The notes under the pieces: generated by a model
Told to the model about the DNA's origin: nothing
Seen by the model: the letters and a program-made list of their open reading frames with translations, nothing else
The model's database searches: none
Source: a virus
IMG/VR virus record: IMGVR_UViG_3300044960_000328
Span: 1-39,036 of that record
DNA: 39,036 bases
Reading direction: 5' to 3' (one strand)
Translations under genes and position numbers: made by a program
Part shown: positions 5,180 to 14,965 of the stretch, piece by piece
Position numbering within the stretch: position 1 is the stretch's first letter
How the letters are laid out: every line of letters starts with the position of its first letter

Positions 5180-6184
5180 CTAGCGCTTGATTTCGACGGT
5201 ATCGCCTTCTTTCACCGTCTCCCGGAACCAGCGTTCAGCGCTTTCTCGTTCCGCAAATGCATGCTGCTGTTTCCCGTTCACAACCACGCGAATCAACTTC
5301 GTCGGTCTCGGCTCCGGAAAGGGTCTGGGTGGTGGCTTTGGAGCTGGTTTTTCCTCCTTCCTCCCGAACATGCTGGCCCATGTGATCGGCCCTACCCAGC
5401 CGTCGACCACCAGCCCGTGCTTCTTCTGATATTCCTTCACCGCCGCTTCCGTTTTGGGACCGAAAATCCCTACCGGCTTCCCTTTTCTTACGACGGGATC
5501 AACACCCAACTTCTGCTGCACGGCTAGGATATCGTCTCCCTCCATCTGCGGTATGCGCCGCTCTAGGTTCCGCGTGAACTTCGCGCCGTTCGGAGCGGGA
5601 TTCAGGTGGGAGTAGTCCTGTTTCGCCTTCTTCTTCAGTTTCAGGAAGGCGGCTACCCCTTCCGCTGTCGCTTTCGCCAGCCCGTCCGCGAATGATGCTT
5701 GCTTTAGCAAGCCGGCTTCCCGCGCGTTCGTCAGAAAAAGATACTCAATGAGGATAGACGGAATGTTGTTGCTGGTGCGTAACACGCCGAAATTCGCGGA
5801 TTTCTTCCCGCGGTCGGTGATCCCGTGGCCACGCAAAAACCCCATGACGGAATCATGGACGGCATTTTGCAACGCCCGGTCATGCGCCTTCCCGCTTGAA
5901 TACCGGAACGTCTCGAAGCCGTTTGCGCTGGCACTGGTGAAGGCGTTGTTGTGGAGGCTCAGGAATGCTTGAGCCTCCATCCGCTCCGCCATCCGTCCCC
6001 GCTCCGTAACCTCGATGAATCGGTCACTGCTACGGGTGTACTCAACCACACACTCCCAGCCATCCGTCAGGTGCTTTCCGACACGTCGCGCCATATCCAG
6101 CGCCCAGTTCTTTTCTATGATCCCGTTCGCGCTGGCTCCCGGGTCGCTTCCACCGTGTCCGGGATCGATCACAATTTTACTCAT
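5180..6184 (-). CDS. N-acetylmuramoyl-L-alanine amidase endolysin
   Basis: The 334-aa lysin cuts the bond between muramic acid and L-Ala of peptidoglycan. Residues 1-185 are an Amidase_3 domain: DPGHGG (H10), E24, SLHNN (H78) and the catalytic E147 in ILIEYLF. A peptidoglycan-binding repeat follows at about 216-273 (DDILAVQQKLG...VDGWVGPITW). A proline-rich linker then leads to a SPOR-like end (about 296-334). There is no signal peptide, so export depends on the holin. The ATG overlaps the holin stop (ATGA). It is the last clear gene of the late operon. Confidence 0.95.
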   Translation of the reverse strand: MSKIVIDPGHGGSDPGASANGIIEKNWALDMARRVGKHLTDGWECVVEYTRSSDRFIEVTERGRMAERMEAQAFLSLHNNAFTSASANGFETFRYSSGKAHDRALQNAVHDSVMGFLRGHGITDRGKKSANFGVLRTSNNIPSILIEYLFLTNAREAGLLKQASFADGLAKATAEGVAAFLKLKKKAKQDYSHLNPAPNGAKFTRNLERRIPQMEGDDILAVQQKLGVDPVVRKGKPVGIFGPKTEAAVKEYQKKHGLVVDGWVGPITWASMFGRKEEKPAPKPPPRPFPEPRPTKLIRVVVNGKQQHAFAERESAERWFRETVKEGDTVEIKR

Positions 6185-6453
6185 CCCTGCTCTCCTCCCT
6201 CCTGTACGCTCTCTTTCACGTTCTTAGCCCCGCTATAAAGCCCGGACGCCGTCAGACCCAATACAATCCCAATCACAACGCCCTGAGCCACATCTCCGGG
6301 ATGGATCAGGAGTCCTCCTCCAATGCCCAATCCGACAGACAAAACCGGGCTCCATTTCGCGGGGAACCCGGCTCGTTTCACACCTTCCACAATCGCCATG
6401 ATGAACGGGACGACTGCCACGCCATATAGCTCCATCTGTCCAAAATCTAACAT
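6181..6453 (-). CDS. Holin
   Basis: The 90-aa protein has two or three hydrophobic segments (about 9-27, 36-51 and 56-76), a glycine-rich middle (GLGIGGGLLIHPGD) and a charged C-terminal tail. This is the usual form of small holins encoded immediately before an amidase. It would assemble in the inner membrane and release the endolysin at a timed point. It overlaps the amidase start by four bases. Confidence 0.85.
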   Translation of the reverse strand: MLDFGQMELYGVAVVPFIMAIVEGVKRAGFPAKWSPVLSVGLGIGGGLLIHPGDVAQGVVIGIVLGLTASGLYSGAKNVKESVQEGGEQG

Positions 6454-6457
6454 ATGA

Positions 6458-6817
6458 TCATCCCCCTAGCCCTCGCTGGGCGAAAAAAAATAAAGCGCCT
6501 ACCGCGCCGGTAATCACTGCTAAAATGATGCTCATCATAATCTTTTCTACCTTTTCCTCCACGCGTCGAATGCGTCGGTGGGCGTTCTTCGCTTCGTCGG
6601 TAGCATCCTTTGCCGCCTCCAATGCTTCTCGGCTCCGTTCGTCAGCTCGAACCAACGCTGTTTTTATTGCCTCACGGTTCCGCTCATCTGATCGGATGAG
6701 CGTTTTCACCGTCTCTTCCAACGATTCCACTTTGCCGCCAAGCCGTCGGATTTCCTGCAGCGCCTGCTGCTGATTCTGATACATCTCTCGATATGAAACG
6801 ATGACTCCCTGCTCCAT
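6458..6817 (-). CDS. XhlA-like membrane-anchored lysis accessory protein
   Basis: The start is taken as the ATG at 6817 (MEQGVIVSYREMYQNQQQAL) because AAGGAGGTGAGGGC precedes it; a GTG at 6859 would extend the frame. The 119-aa product is a long coiled coil (about 15-90, with repeated RSDER/RADER) followed by a single C-terminal TM segment (about 93-112). This is the architecture of XhlA/haemolysin-type proteins that work with the holin in Bacillus phages. Confidence 0.75.
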   Translation of the reverse strand: MEQGVIVSYREMYQNQQQALQEIRRLGGKVESLEETVKTLIRSDERNREAIKTALVRADERSREALEAAKDATDEAKNAHRRIRRVEEKVEKIMMSIILAVITGAVGALFFFAQRGLGG

Positions 6818-6855
6818 GCCCTCACCTCCTTGTCGTTGCACCGCTGACATTCGTC

Positions 6856-7044
6856 TCACTCCCCTTCCTCCCGGAGGTGCAACTGGCCATCCACCACCCT
6901 ATAGCGGTGAATATCCTGCGCTATAGGCCAATCAACCTCAAAAAAATAGTCGAACGATCTGGCAGGAACAATATCCACCCCTGCCATCGACGAAACAATG
7001 TTTCCGTCATCATCGGTATCCAAGTATATTTTCACCATCATCAT
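6856..7044 (-). CDS. Small tail-associated protein (about 62 aa)
   Basis: Three ATG codons in a row (7044, 7041, 7038) and a GTG follow GGAGGG; the first overlaps the Tal stop as TGATG. The product contains KIYLDTDDDGNIVSSMAG and a YRVVDGQLHLREE hairpin. Proteins of this size and position, between tail tip and holin, are common in Bacilli siphophages (XkdX-like position), but the family was not recognised. Confidence 0.6.
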   Translation of the reverse strand: MMMVKIYLDTDDDGNIVSSMAGVDIVPARSFDYFFEVDWPIAQDIHRYRVVDGQLHLREEGE

Positions 7045-8684
7045 CCCTCCAGCCACAGCCGGGATACCCGCGCGTATACATTCCGATCACTACGCGAAGA
7101 TCGGAGACGCAAATAAAAAGCCCGCCGATTCCCGGTCGGTGTCCCCAGATCGATCCGGATTTCCTCCGCTCGGCCTTCGGTGTCATCCGGATCTGTATTC
7201 GTAGAGGTAGTAGAGCCTAGAACAACTACATTCCCCGCCGAATACGTCCCGGTTTCAATCGAAAAATAAGCAGTCGCGCCAGCATCCACATACAGGAGAG
7301 CGCGTACTACAAGGAAGCGGGCTTTGTGTTCGTAGGTAAAGAATTGGCAGTTTTGCGGCTGGGTGTCGTTCGATGTCTGCCACCATATGCCGGAGTCGCC
7401 GCCTATCGTCACCGCCGGACTTTTCAACATTGGGTAAGCACCTTGGATGTCCAGATCATACTGAAGTGCTCCGCCTATTATGATGGGGAATCCGTCCTCC
7501 CTCTCTACCCGGATCAGACCCTTTCGGACATCGATCCCCCCGCTCCCCATGAACACATACCGGGTGGGATCGACCGGATTCACCGCCCAGTAGCCGAGAT
7601 TGTCCTGATATACATTGCTGTTCGAATATATCCGCTTCGTGGCTGCAGTGATATTCCCGTCCGAGTCCATCACCTCCGCTAGTCGCTTGGTGGTCGTTTG
7701 AAATCCCGCGTAGATGGTTGGCATATTGGGTCGAACGTTGGCCAGCACCACATCAGGGGACTTCCGCGATTCCGGGTAGTCGGTGATTTCTAGTATCCGC
7801 GCTGTCAAGTCCAGTCCTAGCGGCTCATAGATGACCGGAACCCGATCCCCCAGCCCCGGTGAAGCTGCAGGATACCCCTGTTCGCGTAACTGTACGAACG
7901 ACAACTCTAGACTCAACTCCGGTTCATCTTTCAGCCGCCGTTTGCATTCTTCAAGCAATGAATCGTAATCGAAAAAACGCTCATCCCGGACAGGTGGTGC
8001 ATGCCGGATACCGAGCGGTCCAAATGCTTTCGGTGAGGTGTATTCTGCGGTGACAACGTATTCCCCGGTCTCTTCATCGATTGCACCGAACCCGCGAATA
8101 TAGGTCGCTAGGTCTTTGGTGTCGATGGTGAGCCGAAGCGCTTTGGTGTTGTGTTTGAAGCGGAAAATAAAGTCCGCATCCTGCCCGATCTGATTTCGGA
8201 TGGTCAGATGGGTACCGGAAATATCAAATTCCGCGCCAAAACGCTGCATGATCTGATTCAGCAGTCGCAGGGAGTTGTCGTCACCGAAATTCTCGAACTC
8301 CCTCGACGAAAAGGAACCCTGCACTGAGAAAGTGTATCCGGTTCCCTGAAGCGCGAAAGAGAGAGCCGGGATAATCTGGAGCGTGCGGGATTCGGTCTCG
8401 TAGATATAGTTGTCGATCAGATCGGTGACCATTTTGTGCAGGGCTTCCACAACCTTCACCGGTGTGCGCCCCTGTAGCCGCTTTTCAAGCGACTTAATGA
8501 CGTATTTCTCACCGTCATAATCGATGACGGTTTCCTCAGCCACCAGCGGGAAAGCATGGGCATTTCGCTCCGTCTCCGGAACCCAAAAAGAAAGCGTCCG
8601 GTCGCCGTTCACCGCCCGCTTTCGGATGAGGTTCTGATAGTCCGTCAGCCGTTCGGGCTCTCCGCCCAATGCGGTCACAATCAA
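7041..8684 (-). CDS. Tail-associated lysin / tail tip protein (Tal)
   Basis: The 547-aa protein fits the prophage endopeptidase tail family. The N-terminal ~330 residues form the gp44-like hub domain (MIVTALGGEPERLTDYQNLI, then FRFKHNTKALRLTIDTKDLA, YIRGFGA, then GDRVPVIYEPLGLDLTARIL). The C-terminal ~180 residues look like a beta-rich receptor-binding or carbohydrate-binding domain. The start is a TTG at 8684 nine bases after AGGAGGTGATG. It sits after Dit and the fibre gene in reading direction, as expected for the tail tip. Confidence 0.85.
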   Translation of the reverse strand: MIVTALGGEPERLTDYQNLIRKRAVNGDRTLSFWVPETERNAHAFPLVAEETVIDYDGEKYVIKSLEKRLQGRTPVKVVEALHKMVTDLIDNYIYETESRTLQIIPALSFALQGTGYTFSVQGSFSSREFENFGDDNSLRLLNQIMQRFGAEFDISGTHLTIRNQIGQDADFIFRFKHNTKALRLTIDTKDLATYIRGFGAIDEETGEYVVTAEYTSPKAFGPLGIRHAPPVRDERFFDYDSLLEECKRRLKDEPELSLELSFVQLREQGYPAASPGLGDRVPVIYEPLGLDLTARILEITDYPESRKSPDVVLANVRPNMPTIYAGFQTTTKRLAEVMDSDGNITAATKRIYSNSNVYQDNLGYWAVNPVDPTRYVFMGSGGIDVRKGLIRVEREDGFPIIIGGALQYDLDIQGAYPMLKSPAVTIGGDSGIWWQTSNDTQPQNCQFFTYEHKARFLVVRALLYVDAGATAYFSIETGTYSAGNVVVLGSTTSTNTDPDDTEGRAEEIRIDLGTPTGNRRAFYLRLRSSRSDRNVYARVSRLWLEG

Positions 8685-8699
8685 CCGGCATCACCTCCT

Positions 8700-11045
8700 C
8701 TAATCGGATTCATTCTCCCCGCCGCCAAGCACAGGGAATGTCTTCGTCATCGCTGTCGCTCCCGATCCTTCTTTTTTCGATGCATTGTATACCTCGATCC
8801 GTTGCCCTGTGCCGGATGGGAAGAAGGAGACTCGAAGCCGGTAGGAATCGATGGTCACGGTCCCGCCGCTCCGTTTCGCTCGCAATCGAACTACCGCCTG
8901 CCCGGTTCTCCCGCTGACCCCCACATTGGTTACATCGGCGAAAATTTGGTTGGTCAGCGGAATGGTATGAGTCCCTGCCGGATACGCTCGCAACACTTCC
9001 GCCTGTGGGTTGTCCCGCGTCCCCTCCCACGAAAAAGTAGGAGAATTGAGTTGATACAGTTGCGGGATGAAAGCAATTTCGGCTTGCTGTGAGCAGGTAA
9101 AAGTGAGGTAGCCATCACAGGTGAGAATCCCCGGTGCTTTCAAATCGAACCGGTGTTCCATTTGGGTGATGGTACTGTATTTTTGCGACGAAACCGGAAT
9201 CGTCGGTGGCGATACCTCATACAGGAATTGATACCGCGCCGCCAAATCAGCCAGTGTAATGCGCCCATCTTGGAAATCGTTATATTCCTTTTCAGTGATT
9301 TGGACGAGCATATTCCCGTCCACGTATACCGTCCCCGTCCAAGCGACCGTTCGCCCATAAACCAACCGAGCTCCTCCACTCCTTCCTTCGAAAACACCAC
9401 CAGCGCGTACCCAATCCGGGTCGACAGTCGTCTGATTTTCTGTTACGAGCGACAGGTTGTTAAACCCCCCAATATCGTAGAGGTTCATACCGAAATGGCC
9501 ATCTTGCATGTCCGTTACCCGACGATAGAGTAGCCATAACCAGTATGTGCCCGTAGTTAATTCCGGATAGTCGCCGCGAGCGTTCACAATTTGGTTCGCC
9601 GCCACCATTTTCATCGAAGTGGAACCAAACACGGCATAATCATTGCTGAAAGTTCGGGTGGACGAAGTGGCGTGGTTCACTAGGTTGACCGGAACCTGTT
9701 CTCCCGGTGTGCCCTCATAGTTCCCGTCTGCACCGAAAAGACTGCCCCGGGATCGATCATAGATGAACCACTTGGCATATGGATTTTTCAGCACTTCTAC
9801 CTTGCCCCGCGCTGGAATGCGCGCTGCCTGCAGAGTCAGGTTCCCGAACCAATTGGCTGCTCTGGTCATTTCCGCGCTGTCACGGGTTGCCCCAGCGATG
9901 CCGTTCACGAACTCCGGTAGCGCGCTGTTCATCCCGTATTGGTTCGCGGCATGGTTGGTGGCGCTGGGGAGTGTGCTCGTTCCCCATACGATCCGCTCCC
10001 CGTTTTGATACAGGTGCTGAATCACACCTGCATACCGCGAAATGTCCTGTTCGATGAATCGCGGCATGAACAGGACATACTCGGCTGTCACGCTCGAGAT
10101 GGTATGGAAGTCCAGATATGCTACCGCGTCCGAGAACTCACTATACAGAGTATCCAGCGCCTGCGCTTCCGCCTCGGAGAGTGGAGCCGGCCCTTTGTAG
10201 TTGGATTGCCCCGGTTGGTTCTGGGAAAAGTTGTCCCAGTTGTAAGGGAAGTTTCGATTCAGGTCGACTTGGTTTGAATTTTGTCGCGTCTGGTTTGCGT
10301 GCCCCCACGGATTCGCGATAGGCACAGCAATAATTCGAACATTCTTCCGCAAGTAGGAGAGGTGTGGCCATTCCTTCCACCGCCTCACCAACAGGTCTAG
10401 AAACTGATACAGCGCATAGAACCCGGTGTATTCGTTTCCGTGCAAGCAAGCGGTCAGGATGATCGTCTTTTCATAGTTCTGAGGCACAAAATCGTACCGC
10501 CAGATTTCATAGGTGTCCGACGCATCCCGACCAATCGATTGTTTCGATACGTAGTCAGGCGCAACCGTCAACAGCGGATCGATGAGCGCTTGCAACTGCT
10601 CATCAGGATCATAACCCGCCGGGACGGTTCCGTTCCCTCGAATCGTATCCGGAAGGGTAGGAGGTTTCCAAAAAGCGTTGAAGTAGCCGTTCCCGGCTTC
10701 CACCTCCTGCTGAAGGTTGACGATGCTCGTTTTCGTCATCTCCAGCATGCCGTCCGAATCATCCAGCCGCGCCTTCAGCGTAGGAAACGCGAACCCGTCG
10801 GCATTTACTCGCGCCTGCGCTGCTTCTACGGACGAATCCCCTTCTACCACGATGGTGTCAAGCTGGGTTTGCACGCTATCCGCCCGTGTCACCGCCTGCT
10901 GCGCCGTCTGCTTCGCTTCATCTGCTTTTGTCTCTGCCGTCTGGGCGATGGCTTTCGCCTCTGCTGCCTGCCTCTCGGTGTCTGCGATGTCCTGTAATGC
11001 CGCTTTCACGTCACGCCCAATCACATTGTTCCAATTAGTTGACAT
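8700..11045 (-). CDS. Tail fibre with M14 zinc carboxypeptidase domain
   Basis: The 781-aa protein has an N-terminal coiled coil (about 13-115, Ala/Glu/Gln-rich), an M14-like peptidase (about 155-410) and beta-rich C-terminal modules (about 415-781). The peptidase signature is complete: HGNE (H202, E205), LNRN (N263, R264), DFH (H314) and PEF with E378 as the likely catalytic Glu. M14 enzymes remove C-terminal residues or cut gamma-D-Glu peptides; here the target may be peptidoglycan stem peptides or a surface polymer (inference). It lies between Dit and Tal, so it should be on the virion. RBS AGGAGGGTC precedes the start. Confidence 0.9.
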   Translation of the reverse strand: MSTNWNNVIGRDVKAALQDIADTERQAAEAKAIAQTAETKADEAKQTAQQAVTRADSVQTQLDTIVVEGDSSVEAAQARVNADGFAFPTLKARLDDSDGMLEMTKTSIVNLQQEVEAGNGYFNAFWKPPTLPDTIRGNGTVPAGYDPDEQLQALIDPLLTVAPDYVSKQSIGRDASDTYEIWRYDFVPQNYEKTIILTACLHGNEYTGFYALYQFLDLLVRRWKEWPHLSYLRKNVRIIAVPIANPWGHANQTRQNSNQVDLNRNFPYNWDNFSQNQPGQSNYKGPAPLSEAEAQALDTLYSEFSDAVAYLDFHTISSVTAEYVLFMPRFIEQDISRYAGVIQHLYQNGERIVWGTSTLPSATNHAANQYGMNSALPEFVNGIAGATRDSAEMTRAANWFGNLTLQAARIPARGKVEVLKNPYAKWFIYDRSRGSLFGADGNYEGTPGEQVPVNLVNHATSSTRTFSNDYAVFGSTSMKMVAANQIVNARGDYPELTTGTYWLWLLYRRVTDMQDGHFGMNLYDIGGFNNLSLVTENQTTVDPDWVRAGGVFEGRSGGARLVYGRTVAWTGTVYVDGNMLVQITEKEYNDFQDGRITLADLAARYQFLYEVSPPTIPVSSQKYSTITQMEHRFDLKAPGILTCDGYLTFTCSQQAEIAFIPQLYQLNSPTFSWEGTRDNPQAEVLRAYPAGTHTIPLTNQIFADVTNVGVSGRTGQAVVRLRAKRSGGTVTIDSYRLRVSFFPSGTGQRIEVYNASKKEGSGATAMTKTFPVLGGGENESD

Positions 11046-11057
11046 GGCATGACCCTC

Positions 11058-11891
11058 CTACAAATAGTAAAACCGAAAATCAAACTGAATCCGCTGAAAC
11101 TGCGGACATACTACCTCGAAGTCGTTCCAACCCGACTGCAAGGTGATCAACCCAAAATTCGTCCGTTTGGCAAGGGAAACCCCCTGCCGTAACACTCGCA
11201 CCCCATCCAGTATGATCGGGACACCATTCACCGTGTCGCCGTCGTATCGGAAATAATCTCCTGTCGTCCGATTGAACACCTCGATCCGGGTCTGTGAAGC
11301 CGATTCCGTATACAACAGGATTCGGAGAGGATTCGCTCGCGGGTCTACAGCGACATCTCCCATGTTGTATATCCGGAAGGTTCTGTTGGTATGCTCATAC
11401 CGGACATCCTCTAGTGGGATGCCGTGACTAAACTGCCATGCCTCGGACTCGAATATGAGCGGGTCTAAGGTGGTGGTGGTGGATTCGGCATAGGGAGAGG
11501 CGGAAACGAACGGTATGGTGAAATCCCCCCATAAATATGTCTGCTCCATCGAATATGGGGAAGCGTACCGCACCAGCCAGCGTTTGCCCGGCTCCGCATC
11601 ACAGGAAATAAAAAAAGCTTCCCGCGAATCAAAGATACGGAAAACCTCGTTCCTGAGCAGCGGATAATCATAAACATCTCGCGCCTTCATTCGACATACA
11701 GCCTGTATCGACCGTTCCCCGTAAAGGCTCCCCAGATCAATCAACCCATCCCTCCCGTCGATCTCCTCTTTCTCATGCCGGATTTCCGGAGCACTGACAA
11801 TAAAACTCCGCACATCTACCCCGATATCGGCAAGGTTGTACTTTGTCCCATTCATTCGCTCTACGATGACATTATGCTGGTTTGCTCGCAT
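11058..11891 (-). CDS. Distal tail protein (Dit)
   Basis: This is a Sipho_tail family protein of about 277 residues. The N-terminal ~150 residues form the ring domain (VERMNGTKYNLADIGVDVRS, then the EIDGRDGLIDLGSLYGERSI motif typical of Dit). The C-terminal half is a beta-sandwich with SLAKRTNFGLITLQSGWNDF near the end. It connects the tail tube to the tip. The ATG at 11891 is preferred to the GTG at 11903. It is immediately downstream of the tape measure gene. Confidence 0.9.
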   Translation of the reverse strand: MRANQHNVIVERMNGTKYNLADIGVDVRSFIVSAPEIRHEKEEIDGRDGLIDLGSLYGERSIQAVCRMKARDVYDYPLLRNEVFRIFDSREAFFISCDAEPGKRWLVRYASPYSMEQTYLWGDFTIPFVSASPYAESTTTTLDPLIFESEAWQFSHGIPLEDVRYEHTNRTFRIYNMGDVAVDPRANPLRILLYTESASQTRIEVFNRTTGDYFRYDGDTVNGVPIILDGVRVLRQGVSLAKRTNFGLITLQSGWNDFEVVCPQFQRIQFDFRFYYL

Positions 11892-11895
11892 CACC

Positions 11896-14331
11896 TCACC
11901 CACTCCTTATTCCTCGGACATAAAACGTGTTCAATGTGTCGGTTGTTTGCTTCCTCATGATCTGGTCATAGAGTTCGGTGTCCAGATTCCCCTCGACATT
12001 GATCCGGTTATGTTGGACGATTGTCACCCCGCGATTTGGAGTCATTTGCGGGGCAACGACACTCGGATTGGATAGGGGTGAAGCGATCCCAAGAACCCCA
12101 TCTCCGACCATTTTCCCCGCGCTGTCGGCAACCTTTTTCATCGACCGATCAAGGCCGATAGACAACCCTTCACCTGTCCATTTCCCAAACTCAATCATGA
12201 CTTTGGAGGGTGATGCTATCCCTAATGCCTTTTGGATGCGCGATTTCACACCGTCTGCTATTTCTTTCGCCTTATCAAGCACCTTCTTCGCCATGCTGCT
12301 AATTCCATTCAACAAACCGCGGATGATATCGGCTCCGATCTTGCGCAAGTCGATATTTTGCAGGAAACTTTTCGCCCGGTTCCATATCGATTTAATTCGC
12401 TCATAAGCTTCCGTCATCTTCGTGCGTACCGAAGAAACGATGCCGGTTAGTGTGGTCGTGAAAAACGACTTGATGCTGTTCCAAATCCGCGAAATGGTGC
12501 TTTTGATTGCTTCCGAAACACGGGAGATGATATTTTTCAGATTCTCCCATGCTGCAGATACTGCACCTTTCACAGCCGAAAGTGCACCGCTGAATATCTT
12601 CTTGATCGCTTCCCATATCGCCATTAGGTACCCCTTGATGTTGTCCCAAATGGCTTTAGCGTTGCTCCGCATCGCCTCGAAGTCCCCGGTAAACAGATTC
12701 AAGAGGAGAAGCAACGCACCAAGGAATATGTTCTTGATGAGCCCCCATACAGCGGTGAAATACTGCTTCAACCCCTCGAACACCATCATTACGCCGTCTT
12801 TCATCCCGTTGAAAATATTGGTTACTGCATCAATGAACGGCTGAAGAATCGCCATGATCCCGGTCACGATGGCATTCCAGACAGCGGAAGCTGCTTCTTT
12901 GAGGCCTTCCCATGTGGCGACGATGAATTGTTTGATTGCGTTCCAAACTGCCACCGCCGTTTCTTTGATTACGTTCCACGCCGCGATGAGGAAAGCCACG
13001 ATTTCATCCCAATACTTATAGATGAGAAAAGCCAGAATAATGACAGCGGTGATGATCAGACCGAAAGGGTTGGTTAGGAAGGCAAGTCGCAAGAGGTTGA
13101 ACGCCTTAACTACAAATCCGACCGCCGTTCCAATATGCCCAAATGCAGCCACCAAATGACCAATTACTAACAGCACTGGTCCAATCGCCGCCGCAATCGC
13201 CAAGATAGCGGACACCAGTTGTACCGTCTTCGGGTCGGCTTCAGAAATGGACGAAGCCAGATTCCGCAACCACTGCACTACTTGCCGGATAGCCGGTTCC
13301 CACTGCTCGTAGAAGGCTAATGCCACGGCCTCCACCGCGCTCAATAGGGATTTGAGATCGCCACCTGCATTGTCTGCCATCGTTTGCGCCATTTTTTTCG
13401 CTGACCCATCCGCGTTTTCAAGCTCCCCGGTAAACTCGGTCAGCCCAGCCGATCCCTCTTTCATCATCGCCAGCAGAGCAGGCCCAGCCTCCACACCCAC
13501 CAGTTCCATAGCGGTAGCCGTGTCCAACCCGGCCCCCTCCAAGGTCTTCAGAATCTCTGCGAGACTCTTGGTTTGCGGGTTCACATCTTCCGCTGTAAGT
13601 CCCAGTTTTTCCAACGCGTCTTTCGTTTGTCCAGCCGGGCTAATCAAGCTGGAGATGATACCGCGAAGTGCTGTCCCCGCTTTCTCCCCCTGAATACCTG
13701 CATTCGACATAATGCCGATAGCCGCTGAAGTCTCCTCGATAGACCATCCAGCCGCCTCAGCGACAGGTGCCACGTAGCTCATCGCATAGCCAAGCTGTTC
13801 AATGTTGGTGTTGGCGCTGGATGCCGTTTTCGCCATGACATCGGTCACGCGCCCCATATCTTCCGCCTTCAGCCCAAACCCGGTCAGGATGTTGGACGAG
13901 ATATCCGCCGCCCGTGCCAGATCGATATGCCCCGCCGTCGCCAAATCCAGTACTTGCGGCAGGCTGGCCATGATTTGGGTCGTATCAAACCCGGCCATCC
14001 CCAAAAAGCCCATCGCTTCCGCCGCTTCACTAGCGGAAAACTGGGTAGTCCGGCCCATCTCCTTCGCCATGTCCCGCATCTTGGCCAGTTCGTCACCCGT
14101 CGCGCCAGTAACCGCTGCCACCTTGCTCATCGACGTATCGAACTTCATCCCCGTCGCTATTGCCGCCACACCTGCGCCGATAATAGGGACGGTGACAGCC
14201 GCGGTCATGGTTTGACCCACGGATATCATTCGTTGTCCCGCGCTCTGCATGGATTGATTCAGACTGTTGAAGTCTTGTTGCGCCTTCTGACCGTTGAAAA
14301 TCGCGTCAATGACAACTCTACCGTCAGCCAT
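11896..14331 (-). CDS. Tail tape measure protein
   Basis: The 811-aa protein starts MADGRVVIDAIFNGQKAQQD. The PhageMin_Tail/TP901 core (about 60-310) includes SKVAAVTGATGDELAKMRDM and FLGMAGFDTTQIMASLPQVL. A hydrophobic region (about 370-440) follows, then amphipathic helices with repeated W-x-x-I/L-K motifs. The C-terminus holds ALGIASPSKVMIEFGKWTGE, conserved in this family. It sets tail length and helps DNA entry. Two tail-assembly genes precede it. Confidence 0.95.
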   Translation of the reverse strand: MADGRVVIDAIFNGQKAQQDFNSLNQSMQSAGQRMISVGQTMTAAVTVPIIGAGVAAIATGMKFDTSMSKVAAVTGATGDELAKMRDMAKEMGRTTQFSASEAAEAMGFLGMAGFDTTQIMASLPQVLDLATAGHIDLARAADISSNILTGFGLKAEDMGRVTDVMAKTASSANTNIEQLGYAMSYVAPVAEAAGWSIEETSAAIGIMSNAGIQGEKAGTALRGIISSLISPAGQTKDALEKLGLTAEDVNPQTKSLAEILKTLEGAGLDTATAMELVGVEAGPALLAMMKEGSAGLTEFTGELENADGSAKKMAQTMADNAGGDLKSLLSAVEAVALAFYEQWEPAIRQVVQWLRNLASSISEADPKTVQLVSAILAIAAAIGPVLLVIGHLVAAFGHIGTAVGFVVKAFNLLRLAFLTNPFGLIITAVIILAFLIYKYWDEIVAFLIAAWNVIKETAVAVWNAIKQFIVATWEGLKEAASAVWNAIVTGIMAILQPFIDAVTNIFNGMKDGVMMVFEGLKQYFTAVWGLIKNIFLGALLLLLNLFTGDFEAMRSNAKAIWDNIKGYLMAIWEAIKKIFSGALSAVKGAVSAAWENLKNIISRVSEAIKSTISRIWNSIKSFFTTTLTGIVSSVRTKMTEAYERIKSIWNRAKSFLQNIDLRKIGADIIRGLLNGISSMAKKVLDKAKEIADGVKSRIQKALGIASPSKVMIEFGKWTGEGLSIGLDRSMKKVADSAGKMVGDGVLGIASPLSNPSVVAPQMTPNRGVTIVQHNRINVEGNLDTELYDQIMRKQTTDTLNTFYVRGIRSG

Positions 14332-14335
14332 CTAC

Positions 14336-14965
14336 TCACCCCCTTCGCGCTCTGGCTCTGGTGCGCAAAGCCGCCGCTAATGCATCCATCTTCTCCTCAT
14401 TCAGGCGGATGAGGTTATCCGGTTCTCCATCGTCTGGCAACCGGTAGATTCTCTTGAGTTCGCGCAATCGCCGGATTTCTTCTTGGTTGTGCTTGGTTGC
14501 AGGTGGGATTCTTTCGCGCCGGATTTGCACAACTCGCTTGAATTTGCTTTCATCGCTCAACGAAGAAAGCAAAGCCAAAAACTTTTTCCAATGCAGTTTC
14601 CCGTGTAGTTCAAACAAGTCAATTCCATAATCGTACAGAAACGACGCATAAATGTATTTCGCGTCGTGATGCAAATCAAAAACGCGCTCACTAGGTTGCG
14701 CGTCTTTGTCGGCGTCCGTATTAATGAACTTGGTAAAAATGGTTTCAACAATCCTAGCTTTCTCTGATCCAGATAAGCCGGCTGTATCCTCGTAGTTCTC
14801 TATGAACATCTCCAACCATATCTCGATTTTCTCTAGCTCGCTAAAATCCGGATCATCAGCCAACTCATACGCCCGCAAAACCACGTCGAAAGACAAGAGC
14901 ACCCGGTAATCCACGCCCTCGAAGGTCAGAACATCGTCAAACCGATCTGTGAGCCTCATGATCAT
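14336..14965 (-). CDS. Gp15-family tail assembly protein
   Basis: The ~209-aa protein fits the bacteriophage Gp15 family: RLTDRFDDVLTFEGVDYRVL, DFSELEKIEIWLEMF, then DHHDAKYIYASFLYDYGIDL-like and LHWKKFLALLSSL. It corresponds to the second tail assembly chaperone of A118-like phages. The start may be ATG 14965 (overlapping the upstream stop) or ATG 14959, which is better spaced from CAGGG. Confidence 0.85.
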   Translation of the reverse strand: MIMRLTDRFDDVLTFEGVDYRVLLSFDVVLRAYELADDPDFSELEKIEIWLEMFIENYEDTAGLSGSEKARIVETIFTKFINTDADKDAQPSERVFDLHHDAKYIYASFLYDYGIDLFELHGKLHWKKFLALLSSLSDESKFKRVVQIRRERIPPATKHNQEEIRRLRELKRIYRLPDDGEPDNLIRLNEEKMDALAAALRTRARARRG

